A DNA stretch of 64,000 nucleotides, taken from the NCBI GenBank assembly GCA_002102555.1, contig MCFL01000056.1, positions 98,330 through 162,329 on the forward strand, in the 5' to 3' direction. The DNA is from Catenaria anguillulae PL171 (lineage: Eukaryota; Blastocladiomycota; Blastocladiomycetes; Blastocladiales; Catenariaceae). Within the stretch, counting starts at the first letter, position 1; every line of letters begins with the position of its first letter. A program made the translations under genes and the position numbers. Below the pieces are notes generated by a model. The model searched no databases. It was not told the origin of the DNA and worked only from the letters and a program-made list of their open reading frames with translations. This document shows positions 11,797 through 24,003 of the stretch, in pieces.

Positions 11797-12551
11797 TTAG
11801 TCCGAGTCGGACGACGACGAGTCATCGTGCTTCTTGTCGCCCTTGAGCTTCTGCTTGAGCTTGGCGAGCGGGTTGGACTGGCCATGGCCATGGAAGGCAT
11901 CGTGAATGGCGCCCGTCACGGATCCCTTGGGGTGCATGGCGAGGCGAATCTGGCCGGCCGCCTTGCCAGACTTGTTGAGCAATGGGAAGAACTTGTCGAC
12001 GTTGCCACGCGACAGGTCGGCCAGCGGAATGCGCACCGAGCCCATGAGGTCGTCGGCCGTGAACGAGTCCTTGTCGTAGATCTCAACAAGGAGCTCCTTG
12101 GCTTCGGGGCAACCTTGAGCTCAAACTTTTCGTTGAAAGTCACGTCCTTGACGGCGGCCGACTTTTGCACCTTGGTCGACACGACTTGGGCACCGATCGT
12201 GCAGCGGACGTAGGGGTCGGCCTTGCCGATCAGGTCGGTGTCGATGAGCTCCTTGGCCTCGACTGGATATCAATGTGGAAATATAAAGTGAGAACGTGTG
12301 CGTGAAGGTCGGAGGTTTGGAGGTTCGGACGCGTCAGAGATTTGGTGGCGTTCGTGGGTGGTCAAGCAATCGGATCAGGCACGCAAGCCGCCAGGCGACT
12401 GCGGCGGGACGAGGATATCGGGTGTGAAGGCGGTCTACGGAAAGGCCTGCATACCGACGGTGAGCGAGAGGGACTCGAGGCGGAAGCCGGACTGGTCGGG
12501 GTAGGCACCGGGAGTGGTGGTCATGGGCTGTTGTTGGCCAGTCGCGAGCAT
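11797..12551 (-). CDS. Small C2-domain protein
   Basis: About 187 aa in two exons (12551-12455 and 12262-11797; a 192-nt intron, long for this genome). The C2 fold is clear: ESLSLTVVEAKELID, DLIGKADPYVRC, NEKFELKVAP, an IYDKDSFTADDLMG segment, and IPLADLSRG. It ends in a basic then acidic tail (KLKGDKKHDDSSSSDSD). The Asp residues of DKD and DDL suggest calcium and phospholipid binding. The frame breaks at the GGGG run at 12106-12109: upstream reading gives VAPKPRSS, whereas one extra G gives VAPEAKELLVEIYDKDS, the expected strand. With that base the exons sum to 188 codons. A single missing base in a homopolymer is the simplest reading. Resembles short fungal C2 proteins or elicitor-like C2 proteins; membrane tether or signalling role is inference. 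Confidence 0.82.
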
Positions 12552-12665
12552 GGTGATGTGGTGGTAGTGTGTGTGTGAAGGGAGCCGAGTGCAGTTGAAT
12601 CAAGAGTAATGGTGCAGGGGAAATACTGGCGAGAGACAGGTAAGATGGCCGAGGGTGCGGGTTGC

Positions 12666-12673
12666 CTTTTATA
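12666..12673 (-). promoter_or_regulatory. TATA box of the C2-domain gene
   Basis: TATAAAAG on the minus strand, about 115 nt upstream of the ATG at 12551, preceded by GC-rich sequence. Spacing matches two other TATA boxes in this window (23888 and 60181). Confidence 0.6.
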
Positions 12674-13527
12674 GGCTCGGCCCTCTGATCCATTCCGGTG
12701 CGAGACACTTTGAAGCGAGACAGAAGCAGAAGCGCGTCGAATCAGTCCAATCCAATTCCAAGGTTGGCGTTCAAGTGCAACGCGAGGGGAAAACGTGACC
12801 GCGGTGGGGACAAGTGAAAGTGGCACCAATTCAGGACAAGCCGCGGTCCCCTGGCCGGCAACTGGCAGCCGTCGCCGCCCGTCGACGTCAAGAAGTGACG
12901 GCAGACATTGTGGTGGGTCAGACGCCACGGCCGTCGATCTTGGCTGGCGGGCTTGTCGGCTCACAGCCGGACCAGGTGTTTCTTTGCCGGACGAGAAACA
13001 TTTGCTAGGACATGGAGCGGCCGCCTCAGTGAGACCCCCTTAAGCCCTCGGCTCGGATGTGTTCTCTTCCCTAGCGGCGAATACAGCTCTGGAAGCCGTG
13101 GTCATTGTCACCGCCGTCCTCATGACGGCGATCGGAGAAGTGAGCGGCAGGGGTCGGTCGCCAGCAGTCGCCAGATGGGAGAGCTTGCCTGTCTACATCG
13201 ATGAAACCTTTTCCGCTATGTGCATGACAAACACCTCAAAGATGAAAGTGGCACACCATGCATTTCCACGATCACATGTTCTCAATACAAGAAATGCATC
13301 AAAAGTGGACAAATGTCGGACAGATCCATCAGCCGCCAGCCAGGCAACGCCCTTGGGCCGCCTCGCTGCACCATGCGATGTCCATGCTAGGCGCCATATG
13401 AATCTATCGTTTCTCTGCGCGCCCGTGCGATTGAAGCTCTGTGTCAACTCGGCAACATCACGACAGCTGCATACGCTCATTCAACTCATTCAACGCTCAC
13501 GGAATCCTAACCAACACGACCCTCAAG

Positions 13528-16500
13528 ATGTCGACTCGCGGTCATGCTACTGGCGGCGGGCACGGCGGTGGGTGGGGTGGCGCGCATGGTGGCTCGCGTG
13601 GTGGAAGAGGAGGCAAGCGCGGTAAGGGTCGCGGGGCGGCGGTGGAGGGACAGGCGGCGACGATCGCGCGTCCAAGACCAGTACGCTCCGCCCTTTTCGC
13701 CACCTATCGCTCTGTTCCATTTGGATTCCCTGCGCGCACGTGGTTAACGCTTCCATTTTGTATCCAGTTTGCCGCGAGTTTGCCACGCACGGCCGCTGCA
13801 AGTACGGCGACAATTGCCACTACAGCCATGGGCACGCTGAGGACATGCGGGTTGAACTGGTGCGCGAGGATTCTCTTGTCCTGCCAACGTCTCCTCGGAC
13901 GGAGTACTCACCCCAAACGCCTTGGCGCGCTTGGATCAGACCGTCCGGCTTGCCCTGACCTCGCCAAGTTCGGCAAATGCAAGTTTGGCGACAAATGCCG
14001 GTTCTCGCACGATCGAATCAGCAACCGGCCAATGTGCCACCAGTTGGCCGCCGCTCGTAACGCCGTCTCGAGTCGCTCAACTCGCCGGCCCTTGCTCACC
14101 AAGTGAACGTCATGTTCCACGTCCCAAGTGATATTGGTGCACCGAAACGAGTCACCAACCCGACTGTGGTCGACAAAATGGACCGCATCGTCAACTCTGA
14201 GGCCGCAAAGTTCCTGGTCGAGGTCATGCGTCAGCTTTCGATTTCTCAAACGGATTTCTTCTCAACCATCAGCGAGGTCCATCCAGCAGTGCGCGCCATT
14301 GCGAAAATTGCCAAGCTCGACAATTACATTGCGACGAGTGTGCCTGCGGCGTCCACGTTATACTTGTCCTTCCAACGTGTCTTTGTTCCGCTCTTGTTTG
14401 TTTTGTCACACGCGGCGCTGGAAGAGACAAGTATGCGCACCAAGGCCAACATTCTGCTCTCGGCGGTTCAAGACGAGGTCGTGACTCTGATTGTGCAATT
14501 CATTACGCACACTGTTCCGCTTCTCGATAAGGGTAACATGGACGATGGCACGCCGGGTGTTATTGCACAGCAGTTTGCGCCCTTGTCGTTTGCCCAGCTC
14601 TTTGGCCCGATGGCAAAATTCCTCGAGATCATCATCAAGCGCTTGCCCAATGTCGCCAACCGGCCCAATGTCAAGCAAGGCGTTACTACGATTCAGCAGC
14701 TCGTGGATCTGTGGGCGACGCACGTCAAGTCCGGCACGCTCACGACCGTCGAATCGCAGTATGCCGTCGACCGTGTCAATGAGATCATGAACCGGGTTCG
14801 CACCGCCATAGACGGCGGATTGGACACGATGCTTGCCCGCGCCATGGAGCGCGCGTCGCTCAATACCGCCGCCGCAACGGCCAATCGTGCACGAGATGCC
14901 CGACTGTGGGCCGACGACCAGCTCGAGGCGCCGACGGGCCTGCACGACAATGACCACGTTGCCATTGCCAACATCAAGCTCATTCCGACCCATGACGAGG
15001 TCGTCTGCACCAAAGAGTCGCCCTTGCCCGGCAACTTGCAATGGGAGCCCAATGCACACTGGCTTCCGCCCGGCCCTGCTCGTCTCTTGGATACGCATTT
15101 CCGGTTGTTGCGCGAGGACATGATGTCGGCCGTCAAGACGGGAATTCGCTTGTTTATGAACTACTTGGCCGAGGGTGGTCAGTTCAAGGAGAGCGGACGG
15201 TTCACACGGAACCAAGGCGGCGACGGAACGGATTTGGCCGTCTACACAAACGTGGTTGCCTCGGACATTGTCGTGTCGGCGCGGTATGGTGCCACCGTGC
15301 CCTTCAAGTTTGATTTACCCGCTCGAGCGCTCGGCTACAGCACCAAGTCGGGCAAGAGCAAGGCGGATGCAAAGGTGGATGCCAACGGGCAAATGTCGCT
15401 GGACCGCTTCTGGGACAATTGCCTTGCCCGCGACAATCTCGTGTGCGTGTGTTTCCCTGAATCCGGCACTTACTCGCCCGTGTTTGCCACGATTGCAGAC
15501 CGCGACGACAAGGTCAAGTTCAGTCAAGTTGCGGGTACAGGCCGTGCCACAGTGACCCTGTCGTTTGGAATCGACGATATTCCGCGCGGTGTGCTGCAAG
15601 ATCGGTCAAAGGGTCGCGGAGCCAAGTACGCCCCACGCATGTTCTCGTCGAGTGCCGCGGGCTCTTGTTTGAAGCGTACCGCCCGATTCTCAAGGCGTTG
15701 GCGCAGCGCAGCGAGAGCATTGTTGATTTGCCGTTCCCGCACATTTTGTGCCCACCCGAGCCCCCACGGCCACGCAGCCCGCCCCGCCGCCCAAATACGC
15801 GTTGACGGCCGGATTCCAGATTGACTTGTCGTTCCTCAAGAAGAATTCGACAACGGGTCCGCGTCTCACATTTGCGCCCGCGGATCAAACGCCAGGTGTG
15901 CGTGATGCATTGGTAGCCAGCTTGATGGAGCATACGACGCTGGATGCGACTCAGTCCAGGGCGCTGCTCGGTGCATTGGGTAGCGAGGTGGCGTGCGTTC
16001 AAGGGCCGCCTGGGACCGGCAAGTCGTTTATCGGTGTCAAGATTGTCGAGGTAAGTTCTGATCGGTGCATGCTCTTCAGTCCCTCTGTGTATTCTCACAA
16101 TCGTTTTCCTTGTCACTTGCAGGCCCTGTACAAGCTCAACAAGAAGGATTTGTTTCCGATTTTGTGCATGTGCTACACCAACCATGCTCTCGACGATGTG
16201 TGTCTTCATTTTTTTTTTTCGACATTCACAAACAGGCACATCATCACTGACAAAACTCGTCGTCATTCATTCAGTTTCTCGAATCTCTCATCGATGTCAA
16301 TATCGGCTCCCTCGTCCGAATCGGCTCCCGTGCGTCGGAAAAGGTGGAAAAGTACTCTCTGTACCACCAGCGCTGGCCGCCGACCCGCGAGTTTTACGCC
16401 AACCTCAAGGGCCTCGAGGAAAGCTCACCACCCAGCCAAGCGCCTCTCGGAGCTACTCTCAATGGATTTTGATCAATCGGATCAAGGGGCACGTGGAGAT

Positions 16501-19500
16501 ACTATTCCAAATTGTTTCGGCCGCTCACCGAGTCGATTGCGTCGTTTCAGTTACCGGATCGTGGATTGATGGGTGGCTCAAAGGCTTGGATATCAACATC
16601 AACAGAAACATCATTGTCGAGTCACTGCGTGCGCCGAAGGGTGGGAATATTTTTGACCTGTTGAACCAAGTGGGCGACGATGACGAGGGTGCAGGCGAAC
16701 TTGGCGAGGAGAATCTGTTTGCGTTGGTGGCAGAGGGTGTGGACGTGGCCGAAGCCCATGCGGCGGTTAACAACAAGGGCCGTCACGCTCGCGAGGACGT
16801 TGCCGCCGTCCCTCGGCTCAAGTTGAGTGCACAAGCTACCGAGGCACAAGCACGCCTGCACTGGGTCGAGTCTACTCGCCCCGACTTGCCGCTCGACGAG
16901 CTGTTGGAGGTTGCCGACGTGTGGCGGCTCAAGTTAACCGAACGTCGTGTCCTGGCCGATTACATGTTTGAGCGTGCGCGCGCCGAGTACGAGCTGGACG
17001 TTCGCCGCACTCGCACCGAGTTTCACCGCCTCATGGGCGAGCTCAGCGACATGCGCGCGCAAAAGGACATTGAGGCTGTGCGCAACAAGAAGGTGATTGG
17101 GCTCACAACAACGGGTGCCGCCAAGTACCAGCACTTGATCGCCGCTGTGCGGCCCAAGGTGATTATTTGCGAGGAGGCGGGCGAGATTCTCGAAGCCCAC
17201 GTGCTTGCCGCTCTGCATCCCGGAGTGCAGCAGCTCATCATGATTGGCGACCACAAGCAATTGCGGCCCAAGACCAACGATTTCCGCCTCGACGTCAAGT
17301 CCAAGTATGGCAAGTCGTATCGGCTCAACGTGTCGCTCTTTGAGCGCTTGATTGTGTCCGAGTCGCCACAGCTTCCGCCCATGTTGCCGCACGACATGCT
17401 CCTGGCCCAGCGACGCATGAAGCCCGTTATTTCGCAATTCATCAAAAAGGTCTACCCGGAGCTCGAGGACGGCGCTGGAACACAGGGCCGGCCGGCCATC
17501 AAGGGCGTTGCCAAGGATGTGTTTTTCTTGGCTCACTCCAAACCTCAGGATTCGTCCAAGGAGGATTGGAGTGGCAACTCGCATTCCAACACGTATGAGG
17601 CCAACATGGCGGTCGCCCTCGTCGAGTACTTGCTCAAGCAAGGATACGGGCACAAGCAAATTGTCGTGCTCACGCCGTACGTTGGCCAGTTGCTCAAGAT
17701 TCGCGAGATCATGGGCAGGCATCGGTTGCTGGTGGAGGTGGGCGAGTTGGACGCCACCGCTATTGCGCTGGCCACGGGCGGGGATGACTCGGGCGATGAC
17801 GAGGTTGCACGGCCCCATGGTGCAGTCCAAATGAGGAGACGAGTTTGCGCAAGTGCATTCGCGTCGCTGCGATTGACAACTTCCAAGGAGAGGAAGCCGA
17901 TATCATCATCATGTCGACGGTGCGCTCCACGTTCGAGGACGGGTCGGAGCGCGGAATCGGTTTGTCAAGGACGCCAATCGCACGGTGGTGGCGCTGTCGC
18001 GTGCGCGTATGGGGATGTACATTATCGGCAATGCCGATTTGCTTGCCGCCGAAAAGTCGGCGTCGCCCGACTGGATCCATGTCATTTCTATGATGCGCGA
18101 GCAAGGGCTGATTGGCGAGGCGATTGAAGTGTATTGCCAAAGGCACCCAGACTACCGCCATCAAATCAACGACCCCGACCACTTGAGAATTGTCTCGCCC
18201 GATGGCGGCTGCAACCAGTCGTGCGACTTTCGTCTCGACTGCGGGCACATTTGCCAACGCATGTGTCACTCAGATGACCAAAAGCATACCATGTACGCTT
18301 GTCGCAAACGTACGTTTTTCTGCTCCATTCGCTTTATAATATCTTGTTTAATCTGACTGACACATCGATTTTCTTGCAGCGTGCACTCGGCTCCATGACG
18401 GCTGCGGTCACCCGTGCCCGAAGCTGTGCAACACTCCGTGCGGTGACTGTATGGCCATTGTCGAGCCCATCACCCTTCCATGTGGCCACGTCCTCGAAAA
18501 GCCCTGGTGCTTTCAAACCAAGTCTATCGAGTCCATCAAGTGCCACAAAAAGGTCACAAGACTCGCTTTTGCGGCCACGAAATCATGGTCGAGTGCTGCG
18601 CTGATCCCGACTCGCGCGCGTGCCCAAGTGTCTGCGGCGGCGCTCTTGAGTGTGGTCACACTTGTAACCACAACTGCGGTTCGTGCACCCAGCGCGACAC
18701 GCAGGCGCCCGACGGCAAAGTTACCAAGCACAAGGCGTGCTACCAGCTGTGTGGCCGTGCTCAGCAATGCAAGCACTCGTGCACTGTTCGCTGCAGCAAC
18801 CATCCAAAGGACCGTTGCCCGCCATGCAAGCAAGACTGTACCGCGACGGCGTGCGACCACGGCCGATGCCCACGCAAATGCTCAGATCCCTGTACGCCAT
18901 GTATCGAGCCGTGTACGTGGTCGTGCACCCATGGCGCCGGTACCTGTCCATTGCCGTGCGGCGCGCCATGTATCCGTGTGCCGTGCGATAAACGGTGTGA
19001 AAGGTGCTGAATGCGGCCACCAATGTCCGTCGATTTGCGGCGAGACGTGTCCGTCGTCCGCTTACTGCACCGACTGTGCCTGCGAGGATCTCAAGAATCA
19101 GACGGTGGATTTTCTCACCCTCGAAACGCTTGGCGAGATTGACCCAGCGAGTCGCCGATTGTCGTCTTGTCGTGTGGTCACGCCCTTACCGTCGCGAATT
19201 GCGATGCCATGTTTGCGCTCGAGTCTGTGTATCGCCGCTTGGGCTCCCAGTGGGTGTCGGTCAAGCCGTTCCCCGACGACGACGAGCGGCTCAAGGGCGT
19301 TTTCACGTGTCCCAATGTCGGGCCCCAATTGCGGGCCACCAAATCCGCCGATACGGTCGCGTGCTCAAGCGCTCCGTCGTGGCAATTGCCGGCCATCATT
19401 TCATGCAGTCGGCCAACAAGCAGATCATCGCATTGAGTCAAGACGTTGCAGCTTTCCAAACTTCGTCGTCAGTGTGTCTCTGCGCGTGGAAGGCGTCGCT

Positions 19501-20358
19501 GCGTTAGCAAGAAGGCCGAGAAGTTCATCAACAAGGCGCAATCTTTCCTGAAATCAATCAAGTCGGATCCGAGTCGTCGTGTCACGGACGCGTGTTGGCA
19601 TGCCGCGTCTGACGCCTTCATTCGCCGCGAGCTCGAGGCCACGATTTTTTTACGCAACTACACGGTAGAGGAGGGCCGTGTCTACTTGCTGGCTGGACGC
19701 GCTGCTTGCGTCGTCTTGTCGGGTATGCACGAGCGGGCATTTGCGTGGAACGGCGTGGGCGGACAAGGCCGAGTCATTTTTGCGCAAGTCGATCGCTCAA
19801 TTCGATTCGACCAACGCCAAGTTCCGCATTGCTGAGGCACGTCTCGACAGGCTGGCCGTTGCCAAATCCCGCGTCGAGCTCATGTTTCAGTACCAGCGCA
19901 CGACCGCGTATTCTGGCTTGACGTTGGTTGAGAAGGAAGAGCACAAGCGGCAATGCCTCAAGCTTGCCAAAGGAGCATTGAAACGGTCCGAGCGTGTGTC
20001 GCCGAGGCAGCGGTCGACGCAATCCGAGACCACGACACAAAGCTTGCTCAGTACCATCAGTATTTCAAAGACGCCATCGACGCCATCAAGAATGGTGCCA
20101 CTCCGAGGGAGATTGAGATTGCCCAGTGGTCCTGGCCATGGGCGCCGCGTACGGGCACCACTGGTACACTTGTCCAAATGGGCATTTGTATTTCATTGGT
20201 GACTGCGGCCAAGCGTCCAAGGAGGCACGTGTCCCGATTGTGGACAAGATCGGTGGGAGTGGGTATCACCAGTTGCGCGAGGGTAACCAAAGGGCAACGA
20301 ATGCGTCGCCGAAGCCCGTGAGGTGATGGCTCGCGCTGACCGCGCTCTGTCCGGTTGA
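13528..20358 (+). CDS. ZNFX1-type helicase with CCCH, NFX1 and RZ zinc fingers (frameshifted)
   Basis: ZNFX1 proteins are UPF1-like SF1 helicases acting in RNA silencing and antiviral defence. Order here: a Gly/Arg-rich start (MSTRGHATGG), two CCCH fingers (CREFATHGRCKYGDNCHYSH about 13770; CPDLAKFGKCKFGDKCRFSH about 13960) and a long ZNFX1-specific region (14103-15760). The helicase has Walker A QGPPGTGKSFIG (about 16005), CYTNHALDD, motif II IICEEAGEILEAH, GDHKQLRPK, LAQRRMKP, VLTPYVGQL, DNFQGEEADIIIMSTVRS and VVALSRARMGMYIIGNADLL. NFX1-type Cys/His repeats follow (18190-19100), then a helical region and a C-terminal RZ finger (HHWYTCPNGHLYFIGDCGQA). Introns at about 16051-16122, 16197-16274 and 18311-18379. 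The frame shifts at a dozen or more points, nearly always as if one base were missing, while conserved residues continue on both sides. Family certain; functionality in this copy unproven. Confidence 0.88.
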
Positions 20359-20611
20359 GTGTCTGCTTACTGTGTTGTGCTTACTGTCGTCTTTGTGTCG
20401 TTTTTGTGAAATTTCTACAAGTCGGCTGTGTGTCTTGTTTGTTGCGTCATCGTGCCTTCATCAGGCGAAAGGTGTATCTGCATTTGGCGCCTTTGTCTTG
20501 GACGCGGGATCCTGCGACCAGGGGTATGACAGGCACGCGCATGGTTAATTACCATCGCCGCATGATTGGTGACATGTCCACACGCCAACGACACATATAA
20601 CTTGAAGCAAA

Positions 20612-21341
20612 ATGCCACTCATTCCCTCATCCATCATGTCCATCGCAAACGGCGCCCATTGCTCCCAGCCAACCTTATCCCGGCAGTCTGAATCACTCGC
20701 CAAGCAAGGAATCATCACGCCCAAAGATGTTCTCCGTCTCAAAGGGCCAACAAACGACTTTTTGATCCCGTTTACGCCGTGCCGCCCGTTCAATTTCTCG
20801 GCTTTTCATCAAAGACAAGAGCACCGGTGAGATGTACTTCAATGTCAGTCCACCTGGCGAGCCGGGAGATCACCTTCCGCTTCAACCCATTCAAGTTCCG
20901 AGGGTGTTGATCCAAATGTCTTCCGAACGGTGCGCTTCATTTACACGGTCAAAACATGTCAACGAACGGAGCAGGCTGACGCGTTGTCGCCCATGTTTCC
21001 CAGGTCGATTATACAATCAGTAAACGATTTCTGGACTGTCAAGAAGTCGCACAAGCTTGGTCTTTGGCGTCGGATCGAAGCCCCTCAAGCACTTTCGGAT
21101 GATTGAGCGTCATTATGTCGGGTCCAAGCTAATCAAGTCGTTCGACTTTGACTTTGGATTCTGCATTCCCGGATCCCTCAACACCTGGGAAATCATTTAC
21201 ACCGTGCCATTGCTGGACAAGCGAATGCGCAAGGAGATGTTGGCGACACCTGGGGCAACCAAGGTTGATTCGTTTTTCTTTGCAGAGGGACAGCTTATCA
21301 TGCACAACAAGGCATGCTTTACTTTTTGTGACGACCTGTGA
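20612..21341 (+). CDS. UNC119: UNC119 (PDE6-delta family lipid-cargo chaperone)
   Basis: UNC119 extracts N-myristoylated proteins and delivers them to cilia, releasing them on ARL3-GTP. Diagnostic segments are present in order: GIITPKDVLRLKGPTNDFL near the start, then SIKDKSTGEMYFNV, DFWTVKKSHKLG, GSKPLKHFRMIERHY, LIKSFDFDFGFCIPGSLNTW, IYTVPLL and the end FFFAEGQLIMHNKACFTF. The C-terminal half (21057-21341) is uninterrupted. Upstream the frame changes, once at 20802-20808 (GCTTTTCATC), where an added base gives IKDKSTGEMYFNV, and again around 20840-21050, where an intron or a further indel is needed. Length of roughly 200 aa suits the family. A ciliary role is established for the family and fits the radial spoke gene further on. 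Confidence 0.88.
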
Positions 21342-22209
21342 ATGTCATGTCTTGCCCACACCTGCTCCGTCCCTCGTTTCTTCCAACCTCGTGTTCCCGC
21401 TTTGCTGGTGGGAAGCAATCACCACAACTTTTTGTCTTGGCTGTGGACTCGTAATACATTCCCACAGTTCAAGCGACGCCAATAGGGAGCATGTGCATGC
21501 TGGCAGTCTCTTGACGGGAGTGAGCAAGCAAAATATGAGACACACTTCCAGATAGTCGTTGTCCGGGACATGCCAGTGAGAAAACGATCCGCCCATGGGG
21601 CTCAAGCGAGTCAAGCGACGACACGTGCTGAATGTGAGACATTCCAGGCACTCCCGGCACCCGCCCTCCAATGAGCGTACTGGGAGTTATGACAGCTGAT
21701 ATTACCTGCTGCCATGCCAGTCGTCGTGTCCAGGTCGTTTAATCGTGCATGTAAGTACATGTGGAAAATTGCAGCTTGCAGCATCAATCATCATTCGATT
21801 TCCACCAGATGTACAAAATCCGTGTTTCAGATGCGTTCGTGATCTGACAAATGGAAAGGTGTTTCAGGTTTCCAACACCTTCTGCAGGGCTGCAGCTTCA
21901 AGTCTGGCGTCATCTGTCCCACCGCAAGCACTGCACTGTCGCGCCGAATCACAAGTTTCTCCGTACGGCGCCCCGAAGATGCCGACGACGCCAAGTTTTG
22001 TTCTTCCTGGTGTGCCTGTCAACGGCCTGGGTTTATGTGAGCTTATATAAACAACTTGATCCCCCTCAAATGCATCCGCCTTCTCAGCTTCAAGACCCCT
22101 GGTTCCATGTAAAATTCTGCCTCCTTGCAACCGTCGGCGGACCCAGCGGTGCATCCACACAATCCAGCCGACACTCGCACGCCCATGTTACCCTCGCACA
22201 AGACACAAG
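21342..22209. other. Intergenic between UNC119 and receptor 1
   Basis: No protein-like frame or RNA gene is seen. It contains the TATATAAA element described separately near its right end. Confidence 0.5.
22044..22051 (+). promoter_or_regulatory. TATA-like element upstream of receptor 1
   Basis: TATATAAA, about 165 nt before the ATG at 22210. Spacing is longer than at the other TATA boxes, so it is less certain. Confidence 0.4.
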
Positions 22210-23658
22210 ATGGCGTCGACTCCCTCAACATCATGGACCGTACCCGTGAGCCTGGTCGCTCCAGGTAACTCGGCCATCCTCGGACTCCCTGCCATGTCCT
22301 ATGCCATCCACATTGTCGCCCTCAGCTGCATCACCATCTCGCTCATTGGATCCTTCGCCGTCCTTCTCCACACATTTGACATCCCAGTCCCCGCAGTGGT
22401 CAGTTGTTGGACGGGTGGAGTCTTCCGGCCTACGGCCAGCCCAGCCGTGTCTCCGACTATGTGCGCGCCGATGGCGGGAAAAAGGATTTTGCATCGCGGT
22501 TCTCATTCTACTTGGCGCTTGCAGACCTAACGTGGAGCATTGCCCATTCGTGCGATCATTTGGTGCTCTTGATTGGGGCGTGTTTCCTCAAGAACGCATG
22601 AGCAAAGCCCTCGGATTTTGCTGTGGTTCTTCTTTGGATATCACCAGCTGATGCACTGCAGCTTGAGCTTCTATACGTATTTGCGGGTCGTCAAGAGTTT
22701 TCGGATTGAGCTGGGTTTGTAACGATCAAGCTCCATTGACGGCAGTCCGCCTGTTGATATGACTAACGGCAGCGGCCCGCTTGATTCTGTAGGCGCTTTC
22801 GATTGGCGATTGCAGGCATTTTGCTTTGGCGGCGTCGGAGCCCTCATTCCAGTTTTTTGGTCCGCCGTTCATACAAAAATGCATGTCCCTACTACTGTCT
22901 CTCACCACCACCCACGACCATCGGCAGGTACATTGACGGGTTCGGATCAACCGGGTATTGGTGTTTGGCCAAGGCTGGGACGGTCGGCGGCGGCGTTGTG
23001 GCCATGGTTGTCACTGGCGTGTCTCTTCTGAATGCTATTGGGACCACCGGAAGGTATGCGACGTTACGCATTACTTGTTTCCGTTGGTCAAATCTTTCCT
23101 GCCTGACTCTTTTCCAAACTTGCGTCTCGTAGCAACTTCTTGATCGCCACCAAACTCGAGCAGGTCATGCGCAGTGTCGAAATGCAGCAGGAGCAACGCA
23201 CAAATGCAGCTCGCGCAGGCGTCGCGGTCCTTCGCAAGGTGATTGTCGGCCCAAAGCAACCAAGTGGATCCGGTGGCGGACAGCACAGCAGCAGCAACGG
23301 TGGCGGTGGTGGTGGCAGCGTCTCCCCCAACGCTTCCGCCACAGACGGCTCGTGGCAAAACGCCGTCCGCATCTCAAACGAGCAACGCTCGCTCATCGCG
23401 TCTCAGTGCCTCGTCACGCTCATTCGGACTGCGTCGTTTGTTTACATTCCGCTGGCCATTTCGCTCTTCACCTCTTCCATGTTCATGATCAAGGGATACG
23501 TCGAGCCCGCCTCGTGCTTGTTTGTGGTGTTTACGGCCAATGTCAGTGGATTTTTCAACGCCCGCGCATACTTTACCAACGAGGCGCTCAAGATGACGAT
23601 TCGGGTGCCCAATTATCGGCCAGAACAGCTGCCAGTCAAGATCCAACGCCACTTTTGA
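22210..23658 (+). CDS. Putative seven-TM receptor 1 (cAMP-receptor/Git3-like), frameshifted
   Basis: Hydrophobic segments in order: MSYAIHIVALSCITISLIGS (TM1), FYLALADLTWSIAHSCDHLV (TM2, with the LALAD core), a segment around LLWFFFGYHQLMHC (TM3), FCFGGVGALIPVFWSAV (TM4), AKAGTVGGGVVAMVVTGVSL (TM5), then a long Ser/Gly loop (23265-23340) before SQCLVTLIRTASFVYIPLAI (TM6) and EPASCLFVVFTANVSGFFNA (TM7), ending in a short tail. Pre-TM5 GSTGYWCL is typical of the cAMP-receptor/Git3 class. Such receptors signal through G proteins; ligand unknown. The frame changes several times in the first 800 nt, partly by introns (acceptor at about 22791; another at about 23132) and partly by apparent missing bases. 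It is paralogous to the next gene, 345 nt downstream, in the same orientation. Confidence 0.7.
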
Positions 23659-23887
23659 GGATGCTGCCAGTGTGATTTGTCTTTCTCGTTGCGAGTTGGT
23701 GTGTTATGTGGACTGTGAATCGCATCTTTCAATATCCTTGCATAAACATAGATGGTTTTGTTTCGCTGAATGCAGTCGCACAGACGGCATTGCCGAACAC
23801 AACGTGGATTGACCAAGAGCCATTGGTCGGATCATGACAATCGACCACGAGAAACCCACACAGAGACTGTAAAGTCAGGTTTCGATC

Positions 23888-23894
23888 TATAAAG
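23888..23894 (+). promoter_or_regulatory. TATA box of receptor 2
   Basis: TATAAAG, 116 nt upstream of the ATG at 24004. Confidence 0.55.
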
Positions 23895-24003
23895 ACTATG
23901 CAACCTGCATATGCCCTGACACTCAAACCGACACCCTGAATTTTATCCAGGCAGCAGAAGTGCAAAGCACCTGGATCATCTCGACCGACGTGACGGGGAC
24001 GGA

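Noticed and set aside
13528-20358. Programmed ribosomal frameshifting in ZNFX1
   Set aside because: The sites share no slippery motif, there are too many, and similar single-base slips occur in unrelated genes; sequence error or decay is simpler.
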